Position numbers and translations under genes: made by a program
Assembly: GCF_000013445.1 (NCBI RefSeq)
Contig: NC_007796.1
Span: forward strand, 372,001 to 436,000
Direction of reading: 5' to 3'
Length of the DNA: 64,000 nucleotides
From: Methanospirillum hungatei JF-1
GTDB lineage: Archaea > Halobacteriota > Methanomicrobia > Methanomicrobiales > Methanospirillaceae
The notes under the pieces: model-generated
Told to the model about the DNA's origin: nothing
Seen by the model: only the letters and a program-made list of their open reading frames with translations
Database searches by the model: none
Shown: positions 9,285 through 19,105 of the stretch, in pieces
Position numbering within the stretch: position 1 is the first letter of the stretch
How the letters are laid out: every line of letters starts with the position of its first letter

Positions 9285-10013
9285 TTATGCAGATTTTATC
9301 TGTTGAATCAATGAAAGAGATTCGTTTGAGAGATAATGCCTGGTGAATTTACCTTTCTTTTCCAGACGTATGGATCCCTCATGAGCAAGGTCCTGCACAG
9401 CCCGGGTAACCGTTGGACCGGCAATACCAAGCTGGTCAGCAAGGTCTTTCCTGGTAATTCCCGGGCTATGTCGTATCACCTTCAGGATCCTCCCCGTAAG
9501 GCCTGATGCATATCGTGCGAGAAATAATTGAGCATCCTCGGAATATGTATTGTGGTTTTCGAAGAAATGATCTGATTTTCCCTGATAAAAGATGGTAATC
9601 CATTTTTCTTCAGCAATTCGATCCACGTGGTACCGGATAGTATTTTCATTACATCCGGAATTCCTGGCAAGATTATGAAGGTCAATTCCTGGATTTTCGC
9701 ATATCAGTGCATAAATTTTCCGGCGGATAGGATGATCCAGAACATTTTGAGGAGTAATTCTTCGGTAACCCCTGAATTCGGCCCTCAAACCAGAAGGGGT
9801 ACACCATAGGTCTCGTATAAAATTCGGGATTATCCATCTGACATCAGGTGCTGATCCCTTTTTTTCCTGTCCTTCAGTGTTCTGTCTCCCGGAATTTCTC
9901 TCGTCCGGTTCATTGAACGACACTATCCGGGGTTCCGGGTAACAGCACTCCAGAGGAATGCCAAGAGAAATCAGGAAAAAGCCCAATGCAAAACCAAAAC
10001 CGGTTGATTGCAT
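9285..10013 (-). CDS. Winged helix-turn-helix regulator with two DNA-binding domains
   Basis: 242 residues. A hydrophobic N-terminus (about 5-22) may be a membrane anchor. Two winged-helix domains follow: about 85-145 (DHPIRRKIYALICENPGIDLHNLARNSG) and about 170-238 (ILKVIRHSPGITRKDLADQLGIAGPTVTRAVQDL). Double-wHTH proteins of this kind are frequent in Methanomicrobiales; their signals are mostly unknown. It converges with the P-II operon. A near-perfect palindrome about 100 bases upstream of the start could be its own operator. Confidence 0.85.
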   Translation of the reverse strand: MQSTGFGFALGFFLISLGIPLECCYPEPRIVSFNEPDERNSGRQNTEGQEKKGSAPDVRWIIPNFIRDLWCTPSGLRAEFRGYRRITPQNVLDHPIRRKIYALICENPGIDLHNLARNSGCNENTIRYHVDRIAEEKWITIFYQGKSDHFFENHNTYSEDAQLFLARYASGLTGRILKVIRHSPGITRKDLADQLGIAGPTVTRAVQDLAHEGSIRLEKKGKFTRHYLSNESLSLIQQIKSA

Positions 10014-10111
10014 AATTCTAATTATTATTGGTAGTGGAAAGGTAAAAGAATTCTCTCATGTAATGTTTGATCCCAACAGGTAGCTTTTCAGACCAGAGTG
10101 AGTATTTAGAA

Positions 10112-10137
10112 TACCGGATAATATGATATTATCGGTA
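10112..10137. promoter_or_regulatory. 26-bp near-perfect palindrome upstream of the wHTH gene
   Basis: TACCGGATAATATGATATTATCGGTA reads almost identically on both strands, with a one-base offset at the GG/G position. It lies in the 420-bp gene-free stretch 10014-10433. In that stretch I see no coding region, only AT-rich leader sequence for the wHTH gene. Its size and symmetry suit a dimeric regulator. Binding is inference. Confidence 0.45.
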
Positions 10138-10433
10138 ACCAAGTGTTACTGAATAGCTCTGGAGGTGAGTTTTTCGCATTATCTTTTAAAACCCCCTCAC
10201 AAGGTCAAAATCTGTACATAGTTATTTAATTACACAAATCACACATCACCCCCCGGTTCATCTGATAGCCCTGAAAAACCAGGTTAATATCAGGAGATCA
10301 GATGGACATATTTTTTAAAGGTTTACCTGGTATGGATAGTTCTGTGAAAGAGTCGTAAAAAGTTAAATTGTGTCCCTATTTAGAAATTTTTAGAACCTGG
10401 GATAATTTTTTTTAAAAAATAGAAAAAGGATAA

Positions 10434-11309
10434 TTAATAACCACGAATTTCTTCGCGGACCTTCTCGAGATTTTCTATCCTTTTTTCAAGTGCCGGATGA
10501 GTAGAAAAGAGAGCAGCGAGAGATTTACCTGATATTGCAGGAATAATATAAAATGCATTAGCCCCTTCCGCTGCTGCTCTGGTCTGTACAGGTACCCGAT
10601 CCATCTTTCCGCTGATTTTTTGCAGAGCAGAGATGAGTGCATCAGGATCCTCTGTAATATATGCTGCTCCCCGGTCTGCAGCAAATTCACGGTACCGTGA
10701 TAATGCCATCATGAGCAACGTTGCGATAACCCAGACAACTGCTGCAACAATACCTGCAATTATCCATGCTCCTCCCTGCTCACGGTTAAATATTGAAGCA
10801 AATAGGAAATTATTCATAATCATGGATGCAATCATGGCAAGAAATCCAGCGACGGTCATGGTAAGGATGTCACGGTTTTTGACATGGGCAAGTTCATGAG
10901 CCAGAACTGCTTCTAGTTCATTTCGGTTCAGCGTCGCCATTATTGAATCAGTAACCGCAACAACTGCATGGTTCGGGCTTCTGCCAGTGGCAAAGGCATT
11001 TGGCATGGGAGATTGCATGATGGCGATTCTGGGTTTTGGGATCTGTGCAATTGAACATAAATTTTCTACCGTGCGGTGCAGCTCAGGATATTCATCATTC
11101 TCGATGATTCTGGCACCTGTTGTCATCAGTACCAGTTTATCTGAAAAGAAGTACTGAACCAGACCCATTCCTACAGCGATAACTATAATGAACACAGAAG
11201 GAAGCCCCAGAGCAATGAGAACTCCCATAAAGACAAGATAAACAAATAATAACAGAATCCAGGTGAAAAAGATCCTTCCCGACAATCCGGTGTCACGTTT
11301 CCATTTCAT
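10434..11309 (-). CDS. htpX: HtpX-like zinc metalloprotease (M48)
   Basis: 291 residues. Two membrane helices at about 12-35 and 37-55 are followed by the zinc motif HELAH at 138-142 and two more helices near 150-170 and 180-205. The third zinc ligand is the Glu in the FAADRGA segment. HtpX degrades misfolded membrane proteins and is part of envelope stress responses. Its site next to cation pumps and a stress protein fits membrane quality control. Length and motif order match the family. It is divergent from the second ATPase, with about 165 bases between the start codons. Confidence 0.95.
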   Translation of the reverse strand: MKWKRDTGLSGRIFFTWILLLFVYLVFMGVLIALGLPSVFIIVIAVGMGLVQYFFSDKLVLMTTGARIIENDEYPELHRTVENLCSIAQIPKPRIAIMQSPMPNAFATGRSPNHAVVAVTDSIMATLNRNELEAVLAHELAHVKNRDILTMTVAGFLAMIASMIMNNFLFASIFNREQGGAWIIAGIVAAVVWVIATLLMMALSRYREFAADRGAAYITEDPDALISALQKISGKMDRVPVQTRAAAEGANAFYIIPAISGKSLAALFSTHPALEKRIENLEKVREEIRGY

Positions 11310-11474
11310 AGATAAACTCTGATAATACGTTTATCTCCGAATGGGATAAGGATTCATCATCCGATAAGCTACCTGAACCGAATGACCTGTTCTGTTCTTC
11401 TGAAAATCGATAGCTCACTGCAGAGTATCTGCCACAATTTTGAAATTCTCAGAAGACATGAGTATGGTATCACC

Positions 11475-14024
11475 ATGATCCCAACTCAGGACCTGGAACG
11501 TTTTGGAACTGACGGCTTGTCTTCCGAAACGGTTTTGGAATCCAGAAAACTTTATGGGAAGAACGAATTAACTCCCCCGAAGCGGATACCGGTCTGGAAA
11601 CAATATCTTGAAAAATATCAGGATCCGATCATCCGCATTCTGCTCGTTGCAGTCGTTCTTTCCGCTCTCGTTGCATTACTAGAGGGCGAAAGCCTCATTG
11701 ATACCCTTGGAATCGCTCTTGCAGTCATCCTGGCAACAACGATTGCATTCCTGACCGAGTTCAGGAGTAACCGGGCGTTTGATGCATTAAATGCCATGCG
11801 TGAGGATACCGGTGTTAAAGTTATCAGAGATGGCAGTCCGGGCAGCATTCCGATGCGGGATATCGTCGTTGGCGATGTAATTCTGCTGGAAGCTGGAGAT
11901 ATGGTTCCGGCAGACGGGTACCTCCTCGTTGCAGCTGAGACCGAAGCAGATGAGTCAGCCTTTACCGGAGAGAGCGAACCGGTGAAGAAAATTGTTCAGG
12001 ATTCTGTCCTCAAAGGTTCCTACATTACCGGTGGCAGGGCAACCATGTTTGCTGCAGCTGTTGGTGACCGGACAAAAATGGGGCAGATTGCGTCGTCACT
12101 CACCGAAGGGACACGACCTGAAACCCCGCTTCAGATTAAACTCCATGATCTCGCCCACCTTATCAGTAAATTCGGGTACATCATGGCCGGGCTGATTATC
12201 GGGGTTGTTTTAATTCAGGATTTTGTTATTGGTGTTCCTCCACAGACTCCGATTGAGATCTTCAGTGTGATCCTGCATGCCTGCATGTTTGCCGTTGTCA
12301 TCATCGTGGTCTCTGTTCCAGAAGGTCTTCCGGTGAGTGTTACGGTATCACTTGCTCTGACCATGGGGAAGATGACCAGAGCAAAAAGCCTGGTAAGACG
12401 ACTTATTGCCTGTGAGACGGTCGGTTCGGTGACGGTCATATGCACGGATAAAACCGGTACCCTTACTATGAATCAGATGGAGGTTGCCGCATCATCTGTA
12501 GAAGTGCCTGAAATCTCCAGCGGCCTGCCGAAAACCCCCTCTGAATGGATAACCCTCAATGCTGCGGTGAACAGCACGGCAGAACTGGAGTATCATGAGG
12601 ATCGGTTGATCACCGTTGGAAACTCAACCGAGGCTGCCCTTCTCAGATGGCTGCACCGGACCGGAGTCAGCTACACTGATATCCGGCATGCCTGGCCTTC
12701 CATCTCCCAGGATTTTTTCAACTCCAAGAAGAAACAGATGTCAACCATCTTTGAGTACGACTCAAAACGGTATATCCTGGTGAAAGGTGCACCGGAGATC
12801 GTTGCAGCCAGGTGCAGTCCCGCTCCTGATCTCTCCAATCTTCATCATCTTGCACAGCGGGCCATGCGAACCCTTGCGTTTGCCCACGGAGAACTGAAAC
12901 CGGATGGTGAGGAACCTTCAACACTCATCTGGGACGGGTATGTGGGAATTCGTGATGAAGTCCGTCCTGATGTTCCGGAGGCAGTGAAAACCTGTAATGA
13001 TGCCGGTATAACCGTTAAAATGGTGACCGGGGACAGCCCTGAGACTGCAACGGCAATCGCACGGGAGACAGGAATTTTCAGGGATGGGAAGGTCATGACC
13101 GGCCCGGAGTTTCGTGAGTTATCTGATGAAAAGCGACGGGATATCGTTTCTGATCTCCAGGTTCTTGCACGATCCGAGCCTCATGACAAACTTCTCCTGG
13201 TCAAGGCCCTGCAGGCAAACGGGGAAGTCGTGGCCGTTACCGGTGACGGGACAAATGATGCCCCGGCCCTTCGGAATGCTGATGTGGGACTGGCCATGGG
13301 GATTGCCGGAACTGAGGTTGCGAGAGAGGCAAGTGACATCATTCTTCTTGATGACTCATTCCCGACCATAGAGCGTGCGGTCTGGTGGGGTCGGGCTCTC
13401 TATGAAAACATCCAGCGGTTTTTGATCTTCCAGCTCACCATCAACATCTCCGCTGCGATACTGACATTTATCTCTCCGCTTCTTGGTTTTCCCCCGCCGT
13501 TTACCATCATCCAGTTACTCTGGATCAATATCATCATGGACTCGCTGGCAGCCCTTGCACTCTGTTCAGAGGCTCCTCATCCTGCTCTCATGAACCGAAA
13601 ACCCATACCCAGAACCGCTTCGGTAATCACACCCTACATGAAATTTTCGATCCTGATAACGGCTATGATTTATATTGTAGTCGGCATTACCTGTATGATA
13701 ACCGGTCTTCCGTTCATGGAGACCCCCGAACAGCAGGCAACCGCGTTCTTTGCCGGTTTTGTAATCGCCCAGGTCTGGAACGGGTTTAACTGCCGGGGTA
13801 TTAACGGGATCATGCCTCCGCTGTTCAGAGGCAACCCGGTATTTTTTGTTATAATGGGACTTATTGTTGGAATACAGATCCTTATTGTCCAGTATGGGGG
13901 AGAGATCTTTGATACGGTTCCCTTAACTCCCCTGCAATGGATAGTGATCGGAATCGGGACGATGCCTGTCCTTCTCATATGGCCGTTCCTTCGGTTTTAC
14001 CACCAGAGGACAAAAAAATTATAA
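11475..14024 (+). CDS. P-type calcium-translocating ATPase, PMCA-like
   Basis: The frame is open from 11382, but ATG 11475 (MIPTQDLERFGTDGLS) begins at the usual N-terminus of the family. From that start the protein has 849 residues. Motifs are TGES (actuator), PEGLP in helix 4, DKTGTLT with phosphorylated Asp325, and GDGTNDAP at 590-597. Helix 6 reads NIIMDSLAALAL from residue 685, the plasma-membrane Ca-ATPase pattern, and helix 5 has Asn (FQLTINIS) rather than Glu. Known relatives export calcium with one binding site. It ends six bases inside the convergent CNNM-like gene. Confidence 0.94.
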   Translation: MIPTQDLERFGTDGLSSETVLESRKLYGKNELTPPKRIPVWKQYLEKYQDPIIRILLVAVVLSALVALLEGESLIDTLGIALAVILATTIAFLTEFRSNRAFDALNAMREDTGVKVIRDGSPGSIPMRDIVVGDVILLEAGDMVPADGYLLVAAETEADESAFTGESEPVKKIVQDSVLKGSYITGGRATMFAAAVGDRTKMGQIASSLTEGTRPETPLQIKLHDLAHLISKFGYIMAGLIIGVVLIQDFVIGVPPQTPIEIFSVILHACMFAVVIIVVSVPEGLPVSVTVSLALTMGKMTRAKSLVRRLIACETVGSVTVICTDKTGTLTMNQMEVAASSVEVPEISSGLPKTPSEWITLNAAVNSTAELEYHEDRLITVGNSTEAALLRWLHRTGVSYTDIRHAWPSISQDFFNSKKKQMSTIFEYDSKRYILVKGAPEIVAARCSPAPDLSNLHHLAQRAMRTLAFAHGELKPDGEEPSTLIWDGYVGIRDEVRPDVPEAVKTCNDAGITVKMVTGDSPETATAIARETGIFRDGKVMTGPEFRELSDEKRRDIVSDLQVLARSEPHDKLLLVKALQANGEVVAVTGDGTNDAPALRNADVGLAMGIAGTEVAREASDIILLDDSFPTIERAVWWGRALYENIQRFLIFQLTINISAAILTFISPLLGFPPPFTIIQLLWINIIMDSLAALALCSEAPHPALMNRKPIPRTASVITPYMKFSILITAMIYIVVGITCMITGLPFMETPEQQATAFFAGFVIAQVWNGFNCRGINGIMPPLFRGNPVFFVIMGLIVGIQILIVQYGGEIFDTVPLTPLQWIVIGIGTMPVLLIWPFLRFYHQRTKKL

Positions 14025-15332
14025 ATTTTCCGGAGATGGAAGACGGGTTATGAGAATTTTATCAATTCTGTGCCCGTCCATATCAACAACTTCGTATTCA
14101 TTTCCATCATAGGAAAAATAATCGCCGGTTGCAGGAATACTTCCCATTTTGTAGAGTATAAACCCGGCCATGGTTCGGAATGCCCCTTTTGATGACTCTT
14201 CTGAACAATCAATCCCGGTTATTTCATAGAGTTCCTCAGGTGAGGTTCTCCCGTCAATCAGCCAGGACCCATCATGCCTCCTGGTAATCAGGGGCTCTTC
14301 ATCATCCTGGTCAACTCTGGAGAGGTCTCCGACCAGTGCCTCGAGCAGATCATGAAGGGTGATAAGGCCTACAACTGAACCATATTCATCAATGATGACT
14401 GCCAGGGGCGATGTAGCTGTTTTAAATCGACGAATCAGGTCAAGGGCCTTCATATTATCAGGCACGACAAGAATATCCTGCATGATCTTTGAAAAATCAA
14501 CTTCGGTGTTTTTATGTGCAATAAGCCAGAGATCACGGATTGATATAATGCCAATAATTGAATCCAGTGTATCCTGGTAGATTGGGTACCGTGTATGACC
14601 TGTTCTTTCAATTATCTCAAAATTTTTTGTGATAGGATCATTGAGATTCAGGGCAACAATGTCTGGACGGGGTATCATCAGGTCTGCAATCTGGCTGTCA
14701 CCAAATTCAAAAACACTCTCTACCATGTCCTGTTCTGTCTCGTCGATGATACCCGACTCGGTCCCTTCTTCCAGGAGCATATGAATCTCCTCTTCAATCA
14801 CATCCGGGGAAGTTACCGGTGATATCCCGAAGAGTTTTACGATAATATTGGTCAGCCCTGAAGTAAGATACGAGAACGGGGAGAAGATCCGGGTAATAAG
14901 GATGAAAACCGGGGCAACAGTGCAGGCAATCCGCTCAGGATTTGCAAGGCCTATTCGTTTTGGAACCAGTTCTCCTATGACGATGGAGAAGTATGTGATC
15001 AGAAGGATAATAAAGGTCAGGCTGATAGCAGCACTATAATGACCAATAATTGGAATCGATCTGAACAAAGGTTCCAGTGATCCTGAAAATGTTGCTCCTC
15101 CATATGCACCAGTACATACCCCGATAAGGGTTATCCCTATCTGAATTGAAGATAAAAATGAGGTCTGATCCTCAAGGAGCGATAATGCTGCACCGGCCCC
15201 GGACCTATTCTCCGATACCAGTTGTTTGAGCCGCATCTTTCTGGACGAAACCAGAGCAAATTCTGCCATGGAAAAGAAACCATTGGCAATAATGAGAAGT
15301 ATTAAAACGAGAATATCAATAATGGCTGCCAT
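14019..15332 (-). CDS. CNNM/CorC-type membrane protein (DUF21, CBS pair, CorC_HlyC)
   Basis: 437 residues. A DUF21 membrane domain with four hydrophobic segments covers about 1-190. A CBS pair follows at about 205-330 (MIPRPDIVALN...), then a CorC_HlyC domain at about 345-430 ending near YEVVDMDGHRIDKILI. Family members (CNNM, CorC, often mislabelled haemolysin) transport or regulate magnesium and other divalent cations; the CBS domains bind nucleotides. It is convergent with the calcium pump and overlaps its end by six bases. Length and architecture are normal. Confidence 0.92.
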   Translation of the reverse strand: MAAIIDILVLILLIIANGFFSMAEFALVSSRKMRLKQLVSENRSGAGAALSLLEDQTSFLSSIQIGITLIGVCTGAYGGATFSGSLEPLFRSIPIIGHYSAAISLTFIILLITYFSIVIGELVPKRIGLANPERIACTVAPVFILITRIFSPFSYLTSGLTNIIVKLFGISPVTSPDVIEEEIHMLLEEGTESGIIDETEQDMVESVFEFGDSQIADLMIPRPDIVALNLNDPITKNFEIIERTGHTRYPIYQDTLDSIIGIISIRDLWLIAHKNTEVDFSKIMQDILVVPDNMKALDLIRRFKTATSPLAVIIDEYGSVVGLITLHDLLEALVGDLSRVDQDDEEPLITRRHDGSWLIDGRTSPEELYEITGIDCSEESSKGAFRTMAGFILYKMGSIPATGDYFSYDGNEYEVVDMDGHRIDKILITRLPSPENL

Positions 15333-15503
15333 AGGCGGTTATGAAAATATACATATGCATTACTGTTTCGAGAATATTTGTCTTTTGCATCCGGTTTTTA
15401 AGGAATCATTTTTGTGATTCCCCCCGGTTGGTTCGGGGTATATCTGTTTTTGCCTTTCTGTGGGAGTACTTTTTTTCTCCATATCGCCCACAAGTACCCG
15501 CAC

Positions 15504-16448
15504 ATGGTCCATGTCCAGTCAGAAGAAGAGATAAAATCTTCAGAAATTCGCATGCAGAGACTGAAAGAACGGGTTATTTTCAAAAGTCTCATAATAGATA
15601 CGATCTTCTGGATCCCCTCCCTTATCCTTGCAGGCATGTCTGGTTCGGTAACCTTATCCACCGAAGCCATCAAGAAAGGGAATGAGATCCTCTCTACCTT
15701 TTTCGCCTGGTTGGCTCTGAAAAAGATGTCACAAGGGGGAGCTCATGCGTATGATTACGGCATGGGTAAATTTGAGAACATGACCGGTATCGTGACCGGC
15801 ATTGTCATGATCCTCTCACTGGTCCTGGTTTTCGGGCTTACTGTCCTGAAGCTTCTCAATCCCCATATGCTCCATGAAGAGGTTACCATCGTTGCAATGA
15901 TCGTCATGTTCACCGGCATCTGCGTCAGCACCATTCTCTGGAGGGAGAAGGTTCACATTGCAAAGATGGAGTATTCACCGGTCATTGAAGCCCAGATTAC
16001 TCTGTTTAAGACAAAAGCGATTACGGAATTCGTTGTTCTTGCGGCACTTTTACTGGTATTATTTATTGAGGATAATCCCTGGGAGGATTATATTGATCCG
16101 GTTGCATCATTCATCGTCATCGGTTTATTTCTCCTCTCCGGATACCGGACCATATCATCCTCACTTCCTGACCTGCTGGACAAGACCATCGAAGAGGAAC
16201 TGCAACTGGTGGTAGTCAGATCCCTTGCAGACTTCTTTGATGAGTATGAAGCATTTCATGGCGTCAGATCAAGAAAGTGCGGGAATGATATCTTTATTGA
16301 ACTCTTCCTTGAGTTTGATGGAAACAGACTGATGGATGATGTCCAGAAGACAATCTATGCCATAAAAGAGTCACTGGAGAAAGAGATCCCCAGGAGTTCG
16401 GTGACGATAATGCCATGTTCCGGTAAATTTGGAGGGAAAAAGCAATAA
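15504..16448 (+). CDS. Cation diffusion facilitator-like transporter with altered metal site
   Basis: The open frame starts at 15414, but MVHVQSEEE at 15504 fits the family better; the first 30 residues are unlike CDF proteins. From 15504 it has 314 residues, six membrane segments and a C-terminal cytoplasmic domain (about 220-310). In CDF proteins helices 2 and 5 carry metal-binding HxxxD pairs. Here the matching stretches read TEAIKKGNE and LFKTKAITE, with Lys and Glu instead. The fold call is firm; zinc or iron transport by the canonical site is doubtful. Confidence 0.85.
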   Translation: MVHVQSEEEIKSSEIRMQRLKERVIFKSLIIDTIFWIPSLILAGMSGSVTLSTEAIKKGNEILSTFFAWLALKKMSQGGAHAYDYGMGKFENMTGIVTGIVMILSLVLVFGLTVLKLLNPHMLHEEVTIVAMIVMFTGICVSTILWREKVHIAKMEYSPVIEAQITLFKTKAITEFVVLAALLLVLFIEDNPWEDYIDPVASFIVIGLFLLSGYRTISSSLPDLLDKTIEEELQLVVVRSLADFFDEYEAFHGVRSRKCGNDIFIELFLEFDGNRLMDDVQKTIYAIKESLEKEIPRSSVTIMPCSGKFGGKKQ

Positions 16449-16763
16449 ATTCAGGAGAATAGAAAGAATTGAGAAATGACCTGAATGAGAGCAACATCTC
16501 TTCATCCTGGAAATTCTCATCATCTCACTCCTTTTAATTCTTTGATCGGCGTGGTCCATTTATCATCCCGGATAGCATCTGGATCCTGGGCTCCCTTGTC
16601 AGAGAATTCATATATCCTCTCTTTTTATCATCTTGTGGGCTGGTTTTTCATTCTCCGTCATCCCGTAGGGACCATTGCCAAACCTCACTCAGTGATCCTG
16701 TATGGGGTGTTCCAGGTATTCGGTTTCAGTCATTTATTTACCTTATAATCTCCTTCCTTTTTT

Positions 16764-19058
16764 ATGGCATTTCGATCACAATATCTCCTTCTTTTTTTAT
16801 TTATTGTCGCTGCTCTCCTTATTATACCGGTCATGGCAAAAGATACCCATAACCCGGTACCAGAGTATGAAAAACAGATGGCAGAGTTCTTTTATCCAGA
16901 CAATGCCGTATCCCATATCTATCATGCTACCATCGAACCCCACTGGATTCGATCTGATGCATTCTGGTATGCTGATACCGGCCGTGATATGACCCGGTTC
17001 TTTCTGGTTAATATCTCACAGGGCTCCAGAAAGAAGATTATTGATGCAAACCGGCTTGCAAAAGTCCTGGGATCTGCAACCGGGAAACAAATTTCACCCT
17101 CACTCCTGCCCATCCAAGAGATGGAGGTGTCATCAGATGAAAAGACCCTGCAATTCACCTCTTTTGGCTCATCATGGACCTGCGATCTCGTATCGTATGC
17201 CCTGACAAAGAATAACCTTCCTGATGAGATAATCTCTGGCATTCCGTCGCCTGATAACACGAAGATCGCCTATGTCAATGGCTCCAATCTCTGGCTGTAT
17301 ACGGTAAGCTCAAAAACCGCTTCTCCCCTGACTACTGATGGAGTTCCTGATTATTTCTACGGAAAGCGATCTGACACGGTCAGGTACCCGGTTTCTGAAT
17401 TACGCCTTAATTCGACTCCTGCACCATACCTGGTCTGGTCCCCGGATTCATCAAAAATTGTAACCTACCGGGTTGATCAGCGAAATGTAAGTTCCCTTTC
17501 GCTTGTCCAGGATGCACCTGGTATTGGTAAGAGGCCTCTATTGTATACCTACAAGTTCGCAACTCCCGGAGATCTGCATATTCCAAAGTATGAACCGGTT
17601 GTCATTGACACATCGGTTCGGAGTGTGACTCCTCTGAAATTCAGGGCACAGCCTGAGGTGAGTCTGATGGATACCGACCAGGATATCCTGCAGTGGTGGG
17701 ATAGTACCGGGAATATCACCTACTCGCTCTTTGTCGAACGGGGAGAGAAAACACTTCGGCTCCTCGCAGGAGATGCCCGGACCGGTACCGTTCGGGAGAT
17801 ACTCAATGAAACCGGTACTTCGTATATTGAGTCAAGCCTTGAATATGCCGGCACCCCGAATATTCATGTCCTCGCGAATGGAGATATCATCTGGTTTTCA
17901 GAACGGGACGGATGGGGACATCTGTACCGGTACGATGCCAATGGAACCCTGAAAAAACAGATTACGAAAGGACCCTGGGTAGTCAGGGAAATTCTGGCTG
18001 TTGATGAAAAGAATGGCCACATATACTTTACTGCCAGTGGGAAAGAAGAAGGAAATCCTTATTACCACTATCTCTATCGGGTCCAGACCGATGGAAATGA
18101 TCTCAGGCTCCTCACACCCGGTCAGGCCGATCATTCGGTTTTTCTGTCACCCGACCTCACCTGTTTCATTGATGCCTACTCCCGTGCGGATCTTCCAACG
18201 GTTACGGTACTCAGATCCATGGATGGAACCCTGCTTATGCATCTTGCAACCGCTGACGATTCCGATCTTCAGAGAAATGGCTGGTCTCCTGCTGAACGGT
18301 TCACCGTAACCGCCCGTGACGGAAAGACTGAACTCTATGGGCTGCTTTTTAAACCAACGAATTTTGACAACACGAAGAAGTACCCGGTCATTGATGTGGT
18401 TTACCCCGGCCCCTATACTATTGTCACACAAACCGCCTATCCCGCCTCTCTGACCTGGAACTCTAAAATATACTGGACCTGCCAGATGCTTTCAGAGCTG
18501 GGATACATCGTTGTTACCATGGACGGGCTTGGAACGGCGTACCGGTCAAAAGAATTCCACGATGTCAGTTACGGGAACCTGAGTGACTGCGGTCTTCCTG
18601 ATCATATCACAGGTCTTAAACAACTGCAAGCACGGTATCCATGGATGGATCTGAACCGGGTCGGTATCTATGGGAAATCAGCAGGTGGGTTTATGGCAGC
18701 CCAGGCAATGCTCACGTATCCTGAATTTTTCAAAGTCGGGGTCGCTGCATCAGGGGATCATGATTGCAGGTTATATGGTTCATTCTGGGGAGAAAAGTAT
18801 GAGGGATATCCGGTTACTGACCGGTATCTGGAGCAGGTAACGGCACTCAAGGCATCAAACCTGAAGGGAGATCTTCTTCTCATGACCGGAGATATGGATG
18901 ATAATGTTCATCCCTCAATGACTATGCAACTGGCAGATGCCCTGGAATCAGCGGGGAAAAAGTATGATCTTATGGTGTTTACCAATAAGAATCATGACCT
19001 GAATTATGATCCCTATTATCTGAAGACCATGATGAGGTATTTCGTCAATAAACTTTGA
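16764..19058 (+). CDS. Exported S9 (dipeptidyl-peptidase IV-like) serine peptidase
   Basis: 764 residues with an N-terminal signal peptide or anchor (hydrophobic 5-25, ending near VMAKD). A DPP-IV-type beta-propeller covers about 100-470 and an alpha/beta-hydrolase domain about 520-764. The catalytic triad is visible: Ser639 in GKSAGGF, Asp712 in GDMDDNVHP and His744 in NKNHDLN. It would cleave dipeptides from peptide N-termini outside the cell, feeding peptide scavenging. The 315 bases upstream (16449-16763) hold no convincing gene. It converges with the chemoreceptor at 19106. Confidence 0.93.
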   Translation: MAFRSQYLLLFLFIVAALLIIPVMAKDTHNPVPEYEKQMAEFFYPDNAVSHIYHATIEPHWIRSDAFWYADTGRDMTRFFLVNISQGSRKKIIDANRLAKVLGSATGKQISPSLLPIQEMEVSSDEKTLQFTSFGSSWTCDLVSYALTKNNLPDEIISGIPSPDNTKIAYVNGSNLWLYTVSSKTASPLTTDGVPDYFYGKRSDTVRYPVSELRLNSTPAPYLVWSPDSSKIVTYRVDQRNVSSLSLVQDAPGIGKRPLLYTYKFATPGDLHIPKYEPVVIDTSVRSVTPLKFRAQPEVSLMDTDQDILQWWDSTGNITYSLFVERGEKTLRLLAGDARTGTVREILNETGTSYIESSLEYAGTPNIHVLANGDIIWFSERDGWGHLYRYDANGTLKKQITKGPWVVREILAVDEKNGHIYFTASGKEEGNPYYHYLYRVQTDGNDLRLLTPGQADHSVFLSPDLTCFIDAYSRADLPTVTVLRSMDGTLLMHLATADDSDLQRNGWSPAERFTVTARDGKTELYGLLFKPTNFDNTKKYPVIDVVYPGPYTIVTQTAYPASLTWNSKIYWTCQMLSELGYIVVTMDGLGTAYRSKEFHDVSYGNLSDCGLPDHITGLKQLQARYPWMDLNRVGIYGKSAGGFMAAQAMLTYPEFFKVGVAASGDHDCRLYGSFWGEKYEGYPVTDRYLEQVTALKASNLKGDLLLMTGDMDDNVHPSMTMQLADALESAGKKYDLMVFTNKNHDLNYDPYYLKTMMRYFVNKL

Positions 19059-19105
19059 GGATAAATTTTATTACACAAAAAAATTTTTGAAAATGGTCTT
19101 CTGGA

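Noticed and set aside
16485-16992. Two small plus-strand frames before the S9 peptidase
   Set aside because: One overlaps the peptidase in another frame and neither has a ribosome site or recognisable protein pattern.
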